A DNA stretch of 64,000 bases, taken from assembly GCA_947496235.1 (NCBI GenBank), contig CANMCE010000008.1, positions 165,607 to 229,606 of the forward strand, read 5' to 3'. Shown piece after piece: positions 8,331 to 17,562 of this stretch (position 1 is the first letter of the stretch; each line of letters opens with the position of its first letter). The notes under the pieces were generated by a model that worked only from the letters and a program-made list of their open reading frames with translations, did not search any database and was not told where the DNA came from. This DNA is from an uncultured Glaciecola sp. (GTDB taxonomy: Bacteria > Pseudomonadota > Gammaproteobacteria > Enterobacterales > Alteromonadaceae). The position numbers and the translations under genes are program-made.

Positions 8331-8834
8331 ATAGCTACTCGTCTTCCCCCGATCATTGATGTTGAGGCTTCAGGGTTTGGTATAAACAGCTTTCCAATTG
8401 AAATTGGTGTCGTATTAGAAAATGGCAGTCGATTTTGTCGGCTTATTCGGCCATTTAATGATTGGGTACATTGGGATGATGAGGCCCAGAAAATTCACGG
8501 CATTTCTCAGTTAATGTTGGCTAAAAAGGGTGTGGACCCAGTCATTGTTTGTCATGAATTAAACCGTTTTGTCGGAAATCAAGTATTGTACTCTGACGCT
8601 TGGGTAGTGGATAACCCTTGGGTAAATACTTTGTTTTATCGCGCTGGTGTTCCCATGCAGTTTTCCATCAGCAGTTTGGAATTGATCCTCAAGGAACAAC
8701 AACTTGGCACTTGGGACAGGGACAAAGCGTTTGTGCTACGCAGAAGTGGCCTAAAAAGGCACAGAGCTAGCACTGATGCATGTATTATCCAACTTACCTA
8801 CGAGCGCAGCTTACAGCGCATGTTAAATACCTGA
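8331..8834 (+). CDS. DEDDh 3'-5' exonuclease-like protein
   Basis: Single-domain nuclease related to DnaQ/RNase T. Motif I is IIDVEASGFG (Asp and Glu). A second acidic residue lies in YSDAWVVDNPWVN, and the last motif HRASTDA gives the His-x4-Asp of DEDDh enzymes, so the catalytic set looks complete. The substrate cannot be told from sequence. The start is unusual: no ATG/GTG/TTG lies at a sensible distance after the AGGAG at 8320-8324, and the codon 6 bp downstream is ATA (8331). The only standard upstream start, TTG 8316, lies before the ribosome site. I place the start at ATA 8331 with low certainty. Confidence 0.75.
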   Translation: MATRLPPIIDVEASGFGINSFPIEIGVVLENGSRFCRLIRPFNDWVHWDDEAQKIHGISQLMLAKKGVDPVIVCHELNRFVGNQVLYSDAWVVDNPWVNTLFYRAGVPMQFSISSLELILKEQQLGTWDRDKAFVLRRSGLKRHRASTDACIIQLTYERSLQRMLNT

Positions 8835-8955
8835 AAGTTATAGGTAGCCTCAATAACATACTGTTATACTATCGATTCATCATGGCAGCTTTCACTTGCA
8901 TAGCAGCTTTTGGGCATTAGCAACTATCAAATCAATCAACATAAACAGGGTGTAA

Positions 8956-9885
8956 ATGAAAGCACTGGATATTAGAGCCTTAGAGAAAACTTATAAAGGC
9001 GGTGTACAGGCGTTAAAAGGAATCGACCTGTCAGTAGAACAAGGAGATTTTTTCGCACTTCTCGGTCCCAATGGTGCTGGAAAGTCAACCACAATAGGCA
9101 TTATCTGCTCCTTAGTGAACAAATCTAAAGGTCAAATTGAAGTATTTGAGAATGACTTTGAGCAACAAGAAGTAGCAGCTAAAAAATGCATAGGTTTAGT
9201 TCCCCAAGAATTTAACTTTAATCAGTTTGAAACCTTATTGCAGATAGTAGTGAATCAAGCGGGCTATTATGGTGTTCCTCGAAATATTGCCAAACAAAGA
9301 GCCGAGAAGTATTTAAAGCAGCTAGAACTTTGGGACAAGCGTAACGCTCGCGCTAGAGAATTATCTGGTGGTATGAAACGTCGACTGATGATTGCCCGCG
9401 CGCTTATGCATGAGCCTAAAATGCTGATTTTGGATGAGCCAACTGCCGGCGTAGATATTGAAGTAAGACGTTCAATGTGGTCGTTCTTGCGAGAAATAAA
9501 TCAGCAAGGTATCACCATTATTTTGACCACACATTACTTAGAAGAAGCTGAAATGCTTTGTCGAAACATCGCCATCATCGATAAAGGTGTGATTGTTGAA
9601 AATACCAGTATGAAGGCCTTGTTATCAACGCTAAACATTGAAACCTTCGTATTTGATATCGAAGGCGACGCGACCAATATTAGTATTCCGGAATTTGAAA
9701 CTCGTGCTATTGATGAGCACACACTAGAAGTTGATGTGCCGAAAACCAGTGGTCTGAATCCGGTTTTCAATAACTTTTCAGAGCAGAATGTAAAAGTCAT
9801 GAGTATGCGTAACAAAGCCAATCGATTAGAAGAATTATTTGTTCGCTTAGTTGAATCATCTAAAAAGCAGGAGGCAAGTGCGTGA
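8956..9885 (+). CDS. yadG: ABC exporter ATP-binding protein (YadG-like)
   Basis: Cytoplasmic ATPase of an ABC-2 type exporter. Walker A is GPNGAGKST, the signature is LSGGMKRRL, Walker B is MLILDEPTAGVD, and the H-loop His is in TTHYLEE. A ~90-residue C-terminal extension follows, as in YadG/CcmA-type exporters. It overlaps the permease gene by 4 bp (GTGA), which indicates translational coupling. The substrate is unknown in this family. Confidence 0.9.
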   Translation: MKALDIRALEKTYKGGVQALKGIDLSVEQGDFFALLGPNGAGKSTTIGIICSLVNKSKGQIEVFENDFEQQEVAAKKCIGLVPQEFNFNQFETLLQIVVNQAGYYGVPRNIAKQRAEKYLKQLELWDKRNARARELSGGMKRRLMIARALMHEPKMLILDEPTAGVDIEVRRSMWSFLREINQQGITIILTTHYLEEAEMLCRNIAIIDKGVIVENTSMKALLSTLNIETFVFDIEGDATNISIPEFETRAIDEHTLEVDVPKTSGLNPVFNNFSEQNVKVMSMRNKANRLEELFVRLVESSKKQEASA

Positions 9886-10652
9886 ATAGTTTGAATTTTG
9901 TTGCATTACGCACTATCTGGATTAAAGAGTGTACAAGATTCTTACGGATCTGGGTGCAAACACTGGTTCCACCCGCAATTACTATGTCCTTGTACTTTGT
10001 TATTTTCGGTAGCTTGATTGGCAGTCGAATTGGAGAAATGGGCGGCAAGTCTTATATGGAATTTATTGTTCCAGGTTTGATAATGATGTCGATTATTACC
10101 AATTCCTATTCCAACGTATCGTCTTCATTTTTCAGCGCCAAATTTCAACGAAATATAGAAGAATTGATTGTTTCACCTGTGCCTACTTGGGTCATTATTT
10201 TTGGCTTCGTTGGTGGCGGTGTGGCTAGGGCTTTGTTAATTGGCATTATAGTCACCACGGTTTCTATGTTCTTTGTAGATGTGGAATTTCATAATGTATT
10301 GGTCATAGTGGTTACCTTGATTTTGACTTCCACCATGTTTGCGACTGCTGGGTTAATTAACGCTATTTATGCAAAAACCTTTGATGATATAAGTGTTATC
10401 CCCACGTTTGTGCTAACGCCTTTAACCTATCTTGGCGGTGTATTTTATTCCATTGATCTATTACCAAGCTTTTGGCAGACCATTAGCCAAGCGAATCCTA
10501 TTGTGTATATGGTAAATGGATTTAGATACGGCTTTTTGGGCGTGTCAGACGTGAACTATTTAGTTTCGATGGCGTTGTTGGTAATTTTTAATGTGGTGAT
10601 GTTTGCATTAGCCTATCGTCTATTGAGCAAGGGTGTGGGTATACGTTCCTAA
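9882..10652 (+). CDS. yadH: ABC-2 type permease (YadH-like)
   Basis: Membrane partner of the preceding ATPase: 256 residues with six predicted membrane helices and the ABC-2 layout. Landmarks are YMEFIVPGLIMM, RNIEELIVSPVP (coupling segment) and LTYLGGVFYSIDLLP. It starts at GTG 9882 inside the end of the ATPase gene. Together the two form a half-size exporter of the YadGH type. Confidence 0.9.
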   Translation: MNSLNFVALRTIWIKECTRFLRIWVQTLVPPAITMSLYFVIFGSLIGSRIGEMGGKSYMEFIVPGLIMMSIITNSYSNVSSSFFSAKFQRNIEELIVSPVPTWVIIFGFVGGGVARALLIGIIVTTVSMFFVDVEFHNVLVIVVTLILTSTMFATAGLINAIYAKTFDDISVIPTFVLTPLTYLGGVFYSIDLLPSFWQTISQANPIVYMVNGFRYGFLGVSDVNYLVSMALLVIFNVVMFALAYRLLSKGVGIRS

Positions 10653-10653
10653 T

Positions 10654-11334
10654 ATGCACAAAGTAAATCCAGTTACTAGCAATCAATCTTCAGTGCATGA
10701 GGATTTATCGTTTTATGTTGAACGTTACAAAACCGCCAATTTTAAACGTCCTTATGCACAGCATACGCTAGATGCATTTAAGCAAGTGGAAGATTGGTTA
10801 AATAACTGGTCAGGTGATGTGATTCTCGATGCTTGTTGCGGCGTTGGAGAAAGCACCGCAAAGCTGGCGGAACTTTATCCAAATAGTCGGATTATCGGAG
10901 TAGATAAGTCGGCCCACAGATTGTCTAAACATGATCATTATGCGGCAGAAACAGCAACAAACTATTTTGTTGTACAGGGGGATTTATTAGATTTTTGGCG
11001 GCTATTGTTAGAGGCGCAAAAATCTCATCCAGCGTGGAAAATAAGCCGACAATTTTTATTTTATCCAAATCCTTATCCAAAAAAATCTCAATTGAATAAG
11101 CGCTGGCATGCAGGCGTGATGTTGCCTTATATATTGCAGGTCTCGAAAAACATAGAAGTGCGGTCAAATTGGCGATTGTATTTAGAAGAGTTCAAAGCGG
11201 CATTGGCACTTTATGATATCTCGATGGAAATTCAAGAAGTCCAAGGGGAGCCAATAACGCCATTTGAGCGTAAATATTTACTGGATGGCCAAAGGTGCTG
11301 GCGAGCTTTTACGCTACTTGCTACCGAAAATTAA
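10654..11334 (+). CDS. TrmB-like SAM-dependent methyltransferase
   Basis: Rossmann-fold methyltransferase related to tRNA (guanine-N7-)-methyltransferase. The SAM site reads VILDACCGVGESTAKLAELY (about residues 50-70), and the family's Pro-rich catalytic segment appears as LFYPNPYPKKSQLNKRWH. Classical TrmB has a D-P-W-H-K-K core there, so this is a divergent paralogue whose target may not be tRNA G46. ATG 10654 follows the permease stop by one base, so it is probably translated as the third gene of the yadGH operon. Its end overlaps the convergent EAL gene by 4 bp. Confidence 0.75.
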   Translation: MHKVNPVTSNQSSVHEDLSFYVERYKTANFKRPYAQHTLDAFKQVEDWLNNWSGDVILDACCGVGESTAKLAELYPNSRIIGVDKSAHRLSKHDHYAAETATNYFVVQGDLLDFWRLLLEAQKSHPAWKISRQFLFYPNPYPKKSQLNKRWHAGVMLPYILQVSKNIEVRSNWRLYLEEFKAALALYDISMEIQEVQGEPITPFERKYLLDGQRCWRAFTLLATEN

Positions 11335-12026
11335 CTTAATCTATTCGATACAGACAAGAAAAAACCTTGGCCATACTGAATCTGCAAATCTGCCACAGCG
11401 TCTAGAATTTCTTGATCTTCAATATTTTCAGCAATTAAAAGTACATTGTAGGTTTCACAGTACTGCTGGATTTTTTCAATCGATATAAATTGCTGTTGTA
11501 TAGCAGGCGTTTTCAGCAATTCACCTCGTAGTTTTATAGCATTGATACCAGACGCTATGATAGCCAAGAGTTCGTTGCTACATTCAAACACGTCATCCAC
11601 CGTCACAAAAAGTTGGGGCAGGCGACGAACCAATTGCCCTAAAACTTGTGGATTGTTTTTTACCGCTGAATAAGGGATTTCAATTCCGCATAGGCCTTTA
11701 TCTACTTGGTTACAGATTTCAGTTACCGTTTCTAACACTAGATTATCATCCAAATCAGCGTCAAAAAGATTAATGTTCCAATGCATTTGTCTTGGACGAC
11801 AGAATGCGTTAGAACGCTCTACCATCAAACGAGTTAAAGCGGCAGTAATTTGTTCTCTGGCGATACAGGTAATTTCACCAGTTGGCATCCATGCATCATA
11901 TTGAGTTAAAGCTCGAGGGAAACATTCATAGCGTAATACTGACCCTGTGGATAGGTTATAGATAGGTTGAAAATAAGGCACAATATTATCTATATCGACT
12001 AATGGATGGTGAGAATGTGCTTGCAA
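11331..12026 (-). CDS. Degenerate EAL-domain protein
   Basis: About 231 residues that follow the EAL fold but lack its catalytic signature. The EAL position reads YECFP, the metal-binding DDFG loop is reduced to VTVDDVFEC, and AExVE reads AENIEDQE. The closing QG(Y/F) segment is kept as YGQGFFL. It is therefore unlikely to hydrolyse cyclic di-GMP. Such proteins usually bind c-di-GMP or act as protein partners (YcgF/RapD-like). It has no signal or sensor domain and stands alone between the methyltransferase and panP. Confidence 0.8.
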   Translation of the reverse strand: MQAHSHHPLVDIDNIVPYFQPIYNLSTGSVLRYECFPRALTQYDAWMPTGEITCIAREQITAALTRLMVERSNAFCRPRQMHWNINLFDADLDDNLVLETVTEICNQVDKGLCGIEIPYSAVKNNPQVLGQLVRRLPQLFVTVDDVFECSNELLAIIASGINAIKLRGELLKTPAIQQQFISIEKIQQYCETYNVLLIAENIEDQEILDAVADLQIQYGQGFFLSVSNRLS

Positions 12027-12211
12027 TGTCTTATTCGCTTAAAAACTGAACTACTTATACTTCTTTATCAGTCAGATTCTTCCAGTCTTTAATAAATTGG
12101 TAAAAAAAGTGTCATAATTTGCGTTTTTTATAAACTCTTGGATGTAATGCGCTTGGTAATTTTTCAGAACTGCGTTAAAGTTCGGCTCTCGGGGCATCGG
12201 GAAAACCTATT

Positions 12212-13834
12212 TTGATAAAAGCAGAAGTTAGTTTAGAACATCTTTTCAAGGTATTTACTAAGCCTGAAAATGATGACTCTACACTCGCAAAAATTGAACG
12301 GCAACTGTCAGATAATCTATCAGATTTTCTGTCTCAGCACGTGGTGACAAAAAAGACCTCGTTGGAAGAGATCGAAAAGGATTTTAATGATCCTAGAATT
12401 CCTCAGGAGCCCGAATTCGTATCCAGCCATGCTGAAGTATTATTAGATAAGCTCGTAGCCCACAGTGTAAATACTTATTCTCCGACCTTTATCGGGCATA
12501 TGACATCTGCTCTACCTTACTTTCACTTACCATTATCTAAATTATTGGTAGGCCTAAATCAAAATTTGGTCAAAATTGAAACTTCTAAAGCCTTTACGCC
12601 TTTGGAAAGGCAAACGCTAGGCATGATTCATCACTTGATCTATGGAGAGAGTGATAAGTTTTATGAGAAATACTTACATAGTGCCAAACATTCTTTAGGC
12701 GCTTTTTGTTCGGGTGGCACCATAGCTAACATTACTGCACTTTGGGTCGCGAGGAATAAGATTCTTGGGCCTAAGGGAGTATTTAAAGGCGTATCGCAAC
12801 AAGGGCTGGTAAGCGCTTATCAACATTATGGTATCAAGAACTTGGGCGTGATGGCGTCAAAGCGAGGCCATTACTCGCTAGGAAAGGCAGTGGACGTACT
12901 TGGCATAGGTCGCCAAAATATGCTCTCGGTAGATAGTCCAAGATACATGCTGGAGCCAGAAACTGCATTAAAAGTAGGTAATGCATTTCAAGCTGAAGGT
13001 AATAAGCTTTTAGCTATCGTTGGTATTGCCGGTACAACAGAAACCGGTCACGTTGATCCTTTAGATGAGCTAGCTGATGTTGCTAAAGAGCTAGGTTGTT
13101 GGTTCCATGTTGATGCAGCTTGGGGTGGCGCAACCCTATTTTCACAGAAAAACCGTGATAAATTATCAGGCATAGAAGAGGCAGATTCAGTTACCATAGA
13201 TGCGCATAAACAAATGTACGTTCCTATGGGGGCGGGCATGGCGATTTTTAAAAATCCACACGATAGCAACGCTGTAAGGCACCATGCACAATACATATTG
13301 CGAGAAGGTTCTAAAGATTTAGGCGCCACCACCCTTGAAGGCTCCAGAAATGGAATGGCGATGATGCTGTATTCATCGATCCATATTTTCGGAAAAGGGG
13401 GATATGAGCTACTCATTGATCGCTCTATCGACCTTGCATTGAAATTTTCACAAATGATTAAACAAAGAGAAAATTTTGAGTTAGTCACTGAACCTAAACT
13501 CTCTATACTTACTTACCGACTTATTCCTGATGCCTTGCAGAATTTGGGTGAATTTGAAAATGAAACTCAAAAACGCATTAACAAACAAATCGACAGCCTG
13601 ACCGTAGCTGTGCAAAAACAGCAAAGGGAAGCGGGTAAGTCATTTGTTTCGCGAACGCGCATCGAAGTAGAAAAATACCACGATCACTCAATCACTGTTT
13701 TTCGTGTTGTATTAGCCAACCCATTGACTACCGAAGAAGACCTATCTGCAATTTTAGACGAACAATTAGCTATCGCTAAAAATCAACAAACTTGGCATAA
13801 ACTCGCCCACTGGCCTAAGTCAAAAATCGCATAA
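12212..13834 (+). CDS. panP: Pyridoxal-dependent aspartate 1-decarboxylase PanP
   Basis: PLP enzyme of the group II decarboxylase fold. PanP makes beta-alanine from aspartate for pantothenate/CoA synthesis in Vibrio and relatives that lack pyruvoyl PanD. The 540 residues match that family end to end: N-terminal FIGHMTSALPYF, GLNQNLVK, FCSGGTIANITALW, and the PLP lysine in TIDAHKQMYVPMGAG. It starts at TTG 12212, since no ATG is available near the conserved N-terminus. A glutamate decarboxylase role is the alternative but less likely given the closeness to PanP. Monocistronic; the two-component genes follow 98 bp later. Confidence 0.88.
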   Translation: MIKAEVSLEHLFKVFTKPENDDSTLAKIERQLSDNLSDFLSQHVVTKKTSLEEIEKDFNDPRIPQEPEFVSSHAEVLLDKLVAHSVNTYSPTFIGHMTSALPYFHLPLSKLLVGLNQNLVKIETSKAFTPLERQTLGMIHHLIYGESDKFYEKYLHSAKHSLGAFCSGGTIANITALWVARNKILGPKGVFKGVSQQGLVSAYQHYGIKNLGVMASKRGHYSLGKAVDVLGIGRQNMLSVDSPRYMLEPETALKVGNAFQAEGNKLLAIVGIAGTTETGHVDPLDELADVAKELGCWFHVDAAWGGATLFSQKNRDKLSGIEEADSVTIDAHKQMYVPMGAGMAIFKNPHDSNAVRHHAQYILREGSKDLGATTLEGSRNGMAMMLYSSIHIFGKGGYELLIDRSIDLALKFSQMIKQRENFELVTEPKLSILTYRLIPDALQNLGEFENETQKRINKQIDSLTVAVQKQQREAGKSFVSRTRIEVEKYHDHSITVFRVVLANPLTTEEDLSAILDEQLAIAKNQQTWHKLAHWPKSKIA

Positions 13835-13864
13835 ATTCAAGTTACACACATTTTCTGCAATAAA

Positions 13865-13882
13865 GTTGAATGGAATTTCAAC
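13865..13882 (+). promoter_or_regulatory. Inverted repeat upstream of the two-component operon
   Basis: GTTGAA and TTCAAC are separated by 6 bp, about 50 bp before the response-regulator start. No T-run follows, so a terminator is unlikely. It could be an autoregulatory operator. Seen in sequence; role is a guess. Confidence 0.3.
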
Positions 13883-13932
13883 CCAGTCCGGTCTTTTCAC
13901 AAAACAATACAATTAGCTGAAAAGAGTGTTTT

Positions 13933-14649
13933 ATGGATAAACTGCTTATTGTTGAAGATGATCTCGACATTGCAAATCTAGTAAAGGTAAACCTTAACGA
14001 ATTAGGCTTTGAACTAGACCACCGTGTAGATGGAATTAGCGGGCTAGATGCCGCTCTATCTCAGACATATTCATTAGTTATCCTTGATGTAATGCTTCCT
14101 AAAATGAACGGCTTGGATATTTGTCGCAAGATAAGGGATCAAAAGCCAGAACAAGCAATTTTAATGTTGACGGCAAAAAATTCGGAAACGGATAGGGTGC
14201 TTGGTTTAGAGTTAGGCGCTGACGACTATATGGCCAAACCATTCAGTGTAAGAGAGTTGCAAGCTAGGGTTAGAGCCCTACTAAGACGTGCTGATTTGGT
14301 GCGTCAAAATCAACGAGTACTTGTTGATAATTCCAATAGTCTTATTTGTGGCGACTTGGTTGTAGACCGACGAACCCGAACCGTCGCTAAATCAGGAAAA
14401 TGTATAGAGCTCACTGCAACAGAATTCGATCTCTTGTTTCATTTAATGCAACACCCAAATCAGGTGTTTAGTCGCAGTCAACTACTAGAATCCGTGTGGG
14501 GTTATCAGCATTGCGGGTATGAACACACGGTCAACTCTCACATCAACAGGCTAAGGTCTAAATTAGAAAAAGATGCGACAAATCCTGACTATGTACAAAC
14601 AGTTTGGGGCGTAGGCTACAAATTTAATCAGGCCTCTGTGGTGCATTAG
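13933..14649 (+). CDS. OmpR-family response regulator
   Basis: Two-component transcription regulator of 238 residues. The receiver domain (1-~118) carries the acidic pair VEDD, phospho-acceptor Asp52 in LVILDVMLPKMNG, and Lys in YMAKPFS. A winged-helix DNA-binding domain (about 135-232) follows, with ELTATEFDLLFHLM and VNSHINRLRSKLE, ending VQTVWGVGYKF. The kinase gene starts one base after its stop. The signal and regulon cannot be read from sequence. Confidence 0.9.
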   Translation: MDKLLIVEDDLDIANLVKVNLNELGFELDHRVDGISGLDAALSQTYSLVILDVMLPKMNGLDICRKIRDQKPEQAILMLTAKNSETDRVLGLELGADDYMAKPFSVRELQARVRALLRRADLVRQNQRVLVDNSNSLICGDLVVDRRTRTVAKSGKCIELTATEFDLLFHLMQHPNQVFSRSQLLESVWGYQHCGYEHTVNSHINRLRSKLEKDATNPDYVQTVWGVGYKFNQASVVH

Positions 14650-14650
14650 A

Positions 14651-16144
14651 ATGTGGTTTCCTAAGCTCTGCTTTTACCAAAGATTAGCAATTTCATTAGT
14701 AGCGGGTTTTTTCACCATCATTGCCGTGCTTACTATTTATTCAACCTATTTGCAGCAAAGTATGCAGCATGAAGCTGAACAAAGATTGCACTTAGGTTTG
14801 GCTGAGCATTTAGTGTCAGATAACCCTATTTTGAAAGAAGGGGTGTATGATTACAAAGCGTTAAACAAATTGTTTCATACATTGATGTTGCTTGGGCCAA
14901 ATTTTGAATTCTATTTCCTTGATCCTCAAGGAAACCTACTTACCTATTCAGCAAAAGCAAATGAGATTGTTCGCAAACAGGTGGATGTCACACCAATTAA
15001 TGTAATGCTATCTGGTGGTAAAAGCTTCCCTAATTATGGTGATGATCCTAAAGACATAGATAAGCAAAAAATATTTTCAGTAGCCCCCGTTTACAACGAT
15101 GATAGTTTGCAAGGGTATTTGTACATTATCATTGGTGGGGCACAGTACGATTCGATTACCGATAGCATTAAATCCAGTAAGGGAGTTCAACAATACATTT
15201 TGATAGTCTTAGCGGGCTTAATATTCTTGATGTTTGTGTTATTGGTGCTGTTTAAATTTTTCACCGCTCCGTTGAAAAAACTGAGTGATGATATGGACAG
15301 ATTTCGCGGGGCTGGTTTTGATATAAAAAATGCGAAGATTACCTTATTACCTTGGCGCAACGACTCTCGCAATGAAGTTCAGCGTTTAGGTTACTCATTT
15401 AATGAAATGTTGCGGCACATCGACAAACAATGGCAGCAAATTAAACTTAATGACTTACAACGACGAACGCTTCTCGCGGATTTGAGTCATGATTTACGCA
15501 CCCCATTGGCCAATATGCAAGGTTATATGGAGACCTTGTGCATCAATGATAGTCAATTGACCAGTGAGCAGCGAGATGAGTTTTTTGGCATTTGTACGCG
15601 CAATTTGCATAATTTGAAGCGGCTAATCGATCAAATTTTTGAGTTAGCTTATCTTGAGGGAGGCCATGTAAATTTGAAAATGGAACCTTGCTTGTTAGCT
15701 GAGTTATTACATGACATTGCAGCTAAATTTAATTTACAAGCTAATGCCAAAGATATAGGGCTGACGGTAGATATTCAAACGCCTAATGCCTACGTTAAAG
15801 CAGATATAGAGAAGCTAGAACGAGTGCTAACAAACCTCATTGATAATGCTATTCGACACACACCTGCAGGAGGCTCAATTCAACTGCAAATTAAAGAAGC
15901 CAACGACAAACTTGTGGTCAGTGTGAGGGATTCTGGAATCGGTATTGCTGCGGAGGAATTAGAGCATATATTTGTTGCACGTTACCAAGCAACCAATAGT
16001 CAAAAAGGGACGAAAACCCATGTAGGATTGGGGTTAGCAATTAGTCAAAAACTCATTGCATTATTTGATTCTACGCTTGAAGTAACGTCCGAAATAGGTA
16101 AAGGGACTAGCTTTAGCTTTACTCTTCAGCAAGCTAAAGCTTAG
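14651..16144 (+). CDS. Sensor histidine kinase, partner of the OmpR-type regulator
   Basis: Inner-membrane kinase of 497 residues. Helix 1 (about 10-33) and helix 2 (about 178-203) bracket a ~145-residue periplasmic sensor region. A HAMP linker follows, then the dimerisation/phosphoacceptor helix with His in DLSHDLRTPLANMQ. The HATPase domain has N-box NLIDNAIRHTPAGG, G1 RDSGIGIAAEE and G2 VGLGLAISQK. The sensor region matches nothing I recognise. Operon with the upstream regulator. Confidence 0.9.
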   Translation: MWFPKLCFYQRLAISLVAGFFTIIAVLTIYSTYLQQSMQHEAEQRLHLGLAEHLVSDNPILKEGVYDYKALNKLFHTLMLLGPNFEFYFLDPQGNLLTYSAKANEIVRKQVDVTPINVMLSGGKSFPNYGDDPKDIDKQKIFSVAPVYNDDSLQGYLYIIIGGAQYDSITDSIKSSKGVQQYILIVLAGLIFLMFVLLVLFKFFTAPLKKLSDDMDRFRGAGFDIKNAKITLLPWRNDSRNEVQRLGYSFNEMLRHIDKQWQQIKLNDLQRRTLLADLSHDLRTPLANMQGYMETLCINDSQLTSEQRDEFFGICTRNLHNLKRLIDQIFELAYLEGGHVNLKMEPCLLAELLHDIAAKFNLQANAKDIGLTVDIQTPNAYVKADIEKLERVLTNLIDNAIRHTPAGGSIQLQIKEANDKLVVSVRDSGIGIAAEELEHIFVARYQATNSQKGTKTHVGLGLAISQKLIALFDSTLEVTSEIGKGTSFSFTLQQAKA

Positions 16145-16149
16145 TACGC

Positions 16150-17562
16150 CTAATCATCGTCAAAATTTAATTCTTTAAGCTTTCGAGTTAACGTATTTCG
16201 GCCCCAACCTAAACGTTTGGCTGCCTCTTGTTTATGTCCACGGGTATGTTTAAGTGCTCGACTTAACAAGATCTTTTCAAAATCATATTGAGCTGTGTCT
16301 AGAATATCGTTCTTACCCGCTAATAATTGTTTGTCAGCCCATTGAGAAAGTAAAATCGTCCAATCATCACTTTCTGCAGCCTGTTTTACCTGCACGCCAG
16401 AAACGTTTAATTCTGGTGGTAGGTCATCGATTAAAATTTCTTGACCACTGGCCATCACAGTCAACCAGCGACAAGTGTTTTCTAGTTGCCTTACATTACC
16501 CGGCCAAGCGACTTCCATTAGCCTATCAGCTGCCGCCTTAGATAACTGTTTGCTTTCAACGCCTAATTCTTTAGAGGCCTTGTTTAAAAAATGTCGGGCC
16601 AATAATGGTATATCTTCTCTTCGTTCATGCAGACTAGGTAAGTGTATTTTTATTACGTTTAGTCTGTGGTACAAATCTTCTCTGAACTTGCCTTCTGCGA
16701 CTCGCTGTTCCAAGTTCTGGTGAGTGGCAGCGATAATTCTTACATCTACTTTTACCGGTTGATGACCACCGACCCGATAGAATTGTCCATCGGCCAAAAC
16801 CCGCAATAATCGTGTTTGTACGTCTATTGGCATATCACCTATTTCATCAAGGAATAAGGTACCGCCATCGGCTTGTTCAAAACGCCCTTGGCGGCTATTT
16901 TGTGCCCCAGTAAAGGCGCCTTTTTCATGCCCAAACAGCTCTGATTCAATTAATTCTGTCGGTATTGCCGCCATGTTTAACGGCACGAAGGTTTTATTTG
17001 CTCGCGGACTGTGTTTGTGCAGTGCTTGTGCAACTAATTCTTTACCTGTACCCGATTGGCCATTAATCAATACGCTAATAGAAGAGCGCGAAAGTCTTCC
17101 AACGGCCCTAAATACTTCCTGCATTGCCGGCGCTTCACCAATGATTTCTGTACTGTTTGTTAGGGTATCTTGTTGTTTTAACTGACTTGTTTCACGGGCA
17201 TGTTCAATGGCTCGTTTGGTGAGTGAAACAGCTTCATCAATATCAAAGGGTTTAGGTAAATATTCGTAAGCGCCACCTTTGTACGCTTTTACTGCGCTAT
17301 CTAAATCAGAATGTGCTGTCATTATGATAATAGGGAGATCAGGAAAGTGTTGATGGATCTCGTCCAACAGCGTCATACCATCCATTTGCGGCATTCTGAC
17401 ATCGGAAATGATGACTTGTGGAGCATTGCCACTGTGAATTTGAAGTAATAGATCTTCAGGGTTAGAAAAGCTTAAACACCCGATGTCGGCAGATTTAAAT
17501 GCCTTCTCTAATACCCATCTAATGGAGCTATCATCGTCCACTATCCATACTGGCTCATTCAT
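16150..17562 (-). CDS. glnG: Nitrogen regulator NtrC (GlnG), sigma-54 activator
   Basis: Response regulator that, when phosphorylated by GlnL, activates sigma-54 promoters of nitrogen-assimilation genes including glnA. Receiver domain 1-~120 with acceptor Asp in VIISDVRMPQMDG. AAA+ domain ~140-375 with Walker A GQSGTGKE and the sigma-54 contact loop KGAFTGAQ. C-terminal Fis-type HTH with RGHKQEAAKRLGWGRNTL. 470 residues, matching the enterobacterial protein (469). It overlaps the end of glnL by 8 bp (ATGAATGA), so the two are translationally coupled. Confidence 0.96.
   Translation of the reverse strand: MNEPVWIVDDDSSIRWVLEKAFKSADIGCLSFSNPEDLLLQIHSGNAPQVIISDVRMPQMDGMTLLDEIHQHFPDLPIIIMTAHSDLDSAVKAYKGGAYEYLPKPFDIDEAVSLTKRAIEHARETSQLKQQDTLTNSTEIIGEAPAMQEVFRAVGRLSRSSISVLINGQSGTGKELVAQALHKHSPRANKTFVPLNMAAIPTELIESELFGHEKGAFTGAQNSRQGRFEQADGGTLFLDEIGDMPIDVQTRLLRVLADGQFYRVGGHQPVKVDVRIIAATHQNLEQRVAEGKFREDLYHRLNVIKIHLPSLHERREDIPLLARHFLNKASKELGVESKQLSKAAADRLMEVAWPGNVRQLENTCRWLTVMASGQEILIDDLPPELNVSGVQVKQAAESDDWTILLSQWADKQLLAGKNDILDTAQYDFEKILLSRALKHTRGHKQEAAKRLGWGRNTLTRKLKELNFDDD

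Noticed and set aside
14651..16144. Naming the two-component pair after a known system such as RstAB or BaeSR
   Set aside because: Core domains are generic, the sensor region is unrecognised, and no target gene nearby decides the matter.
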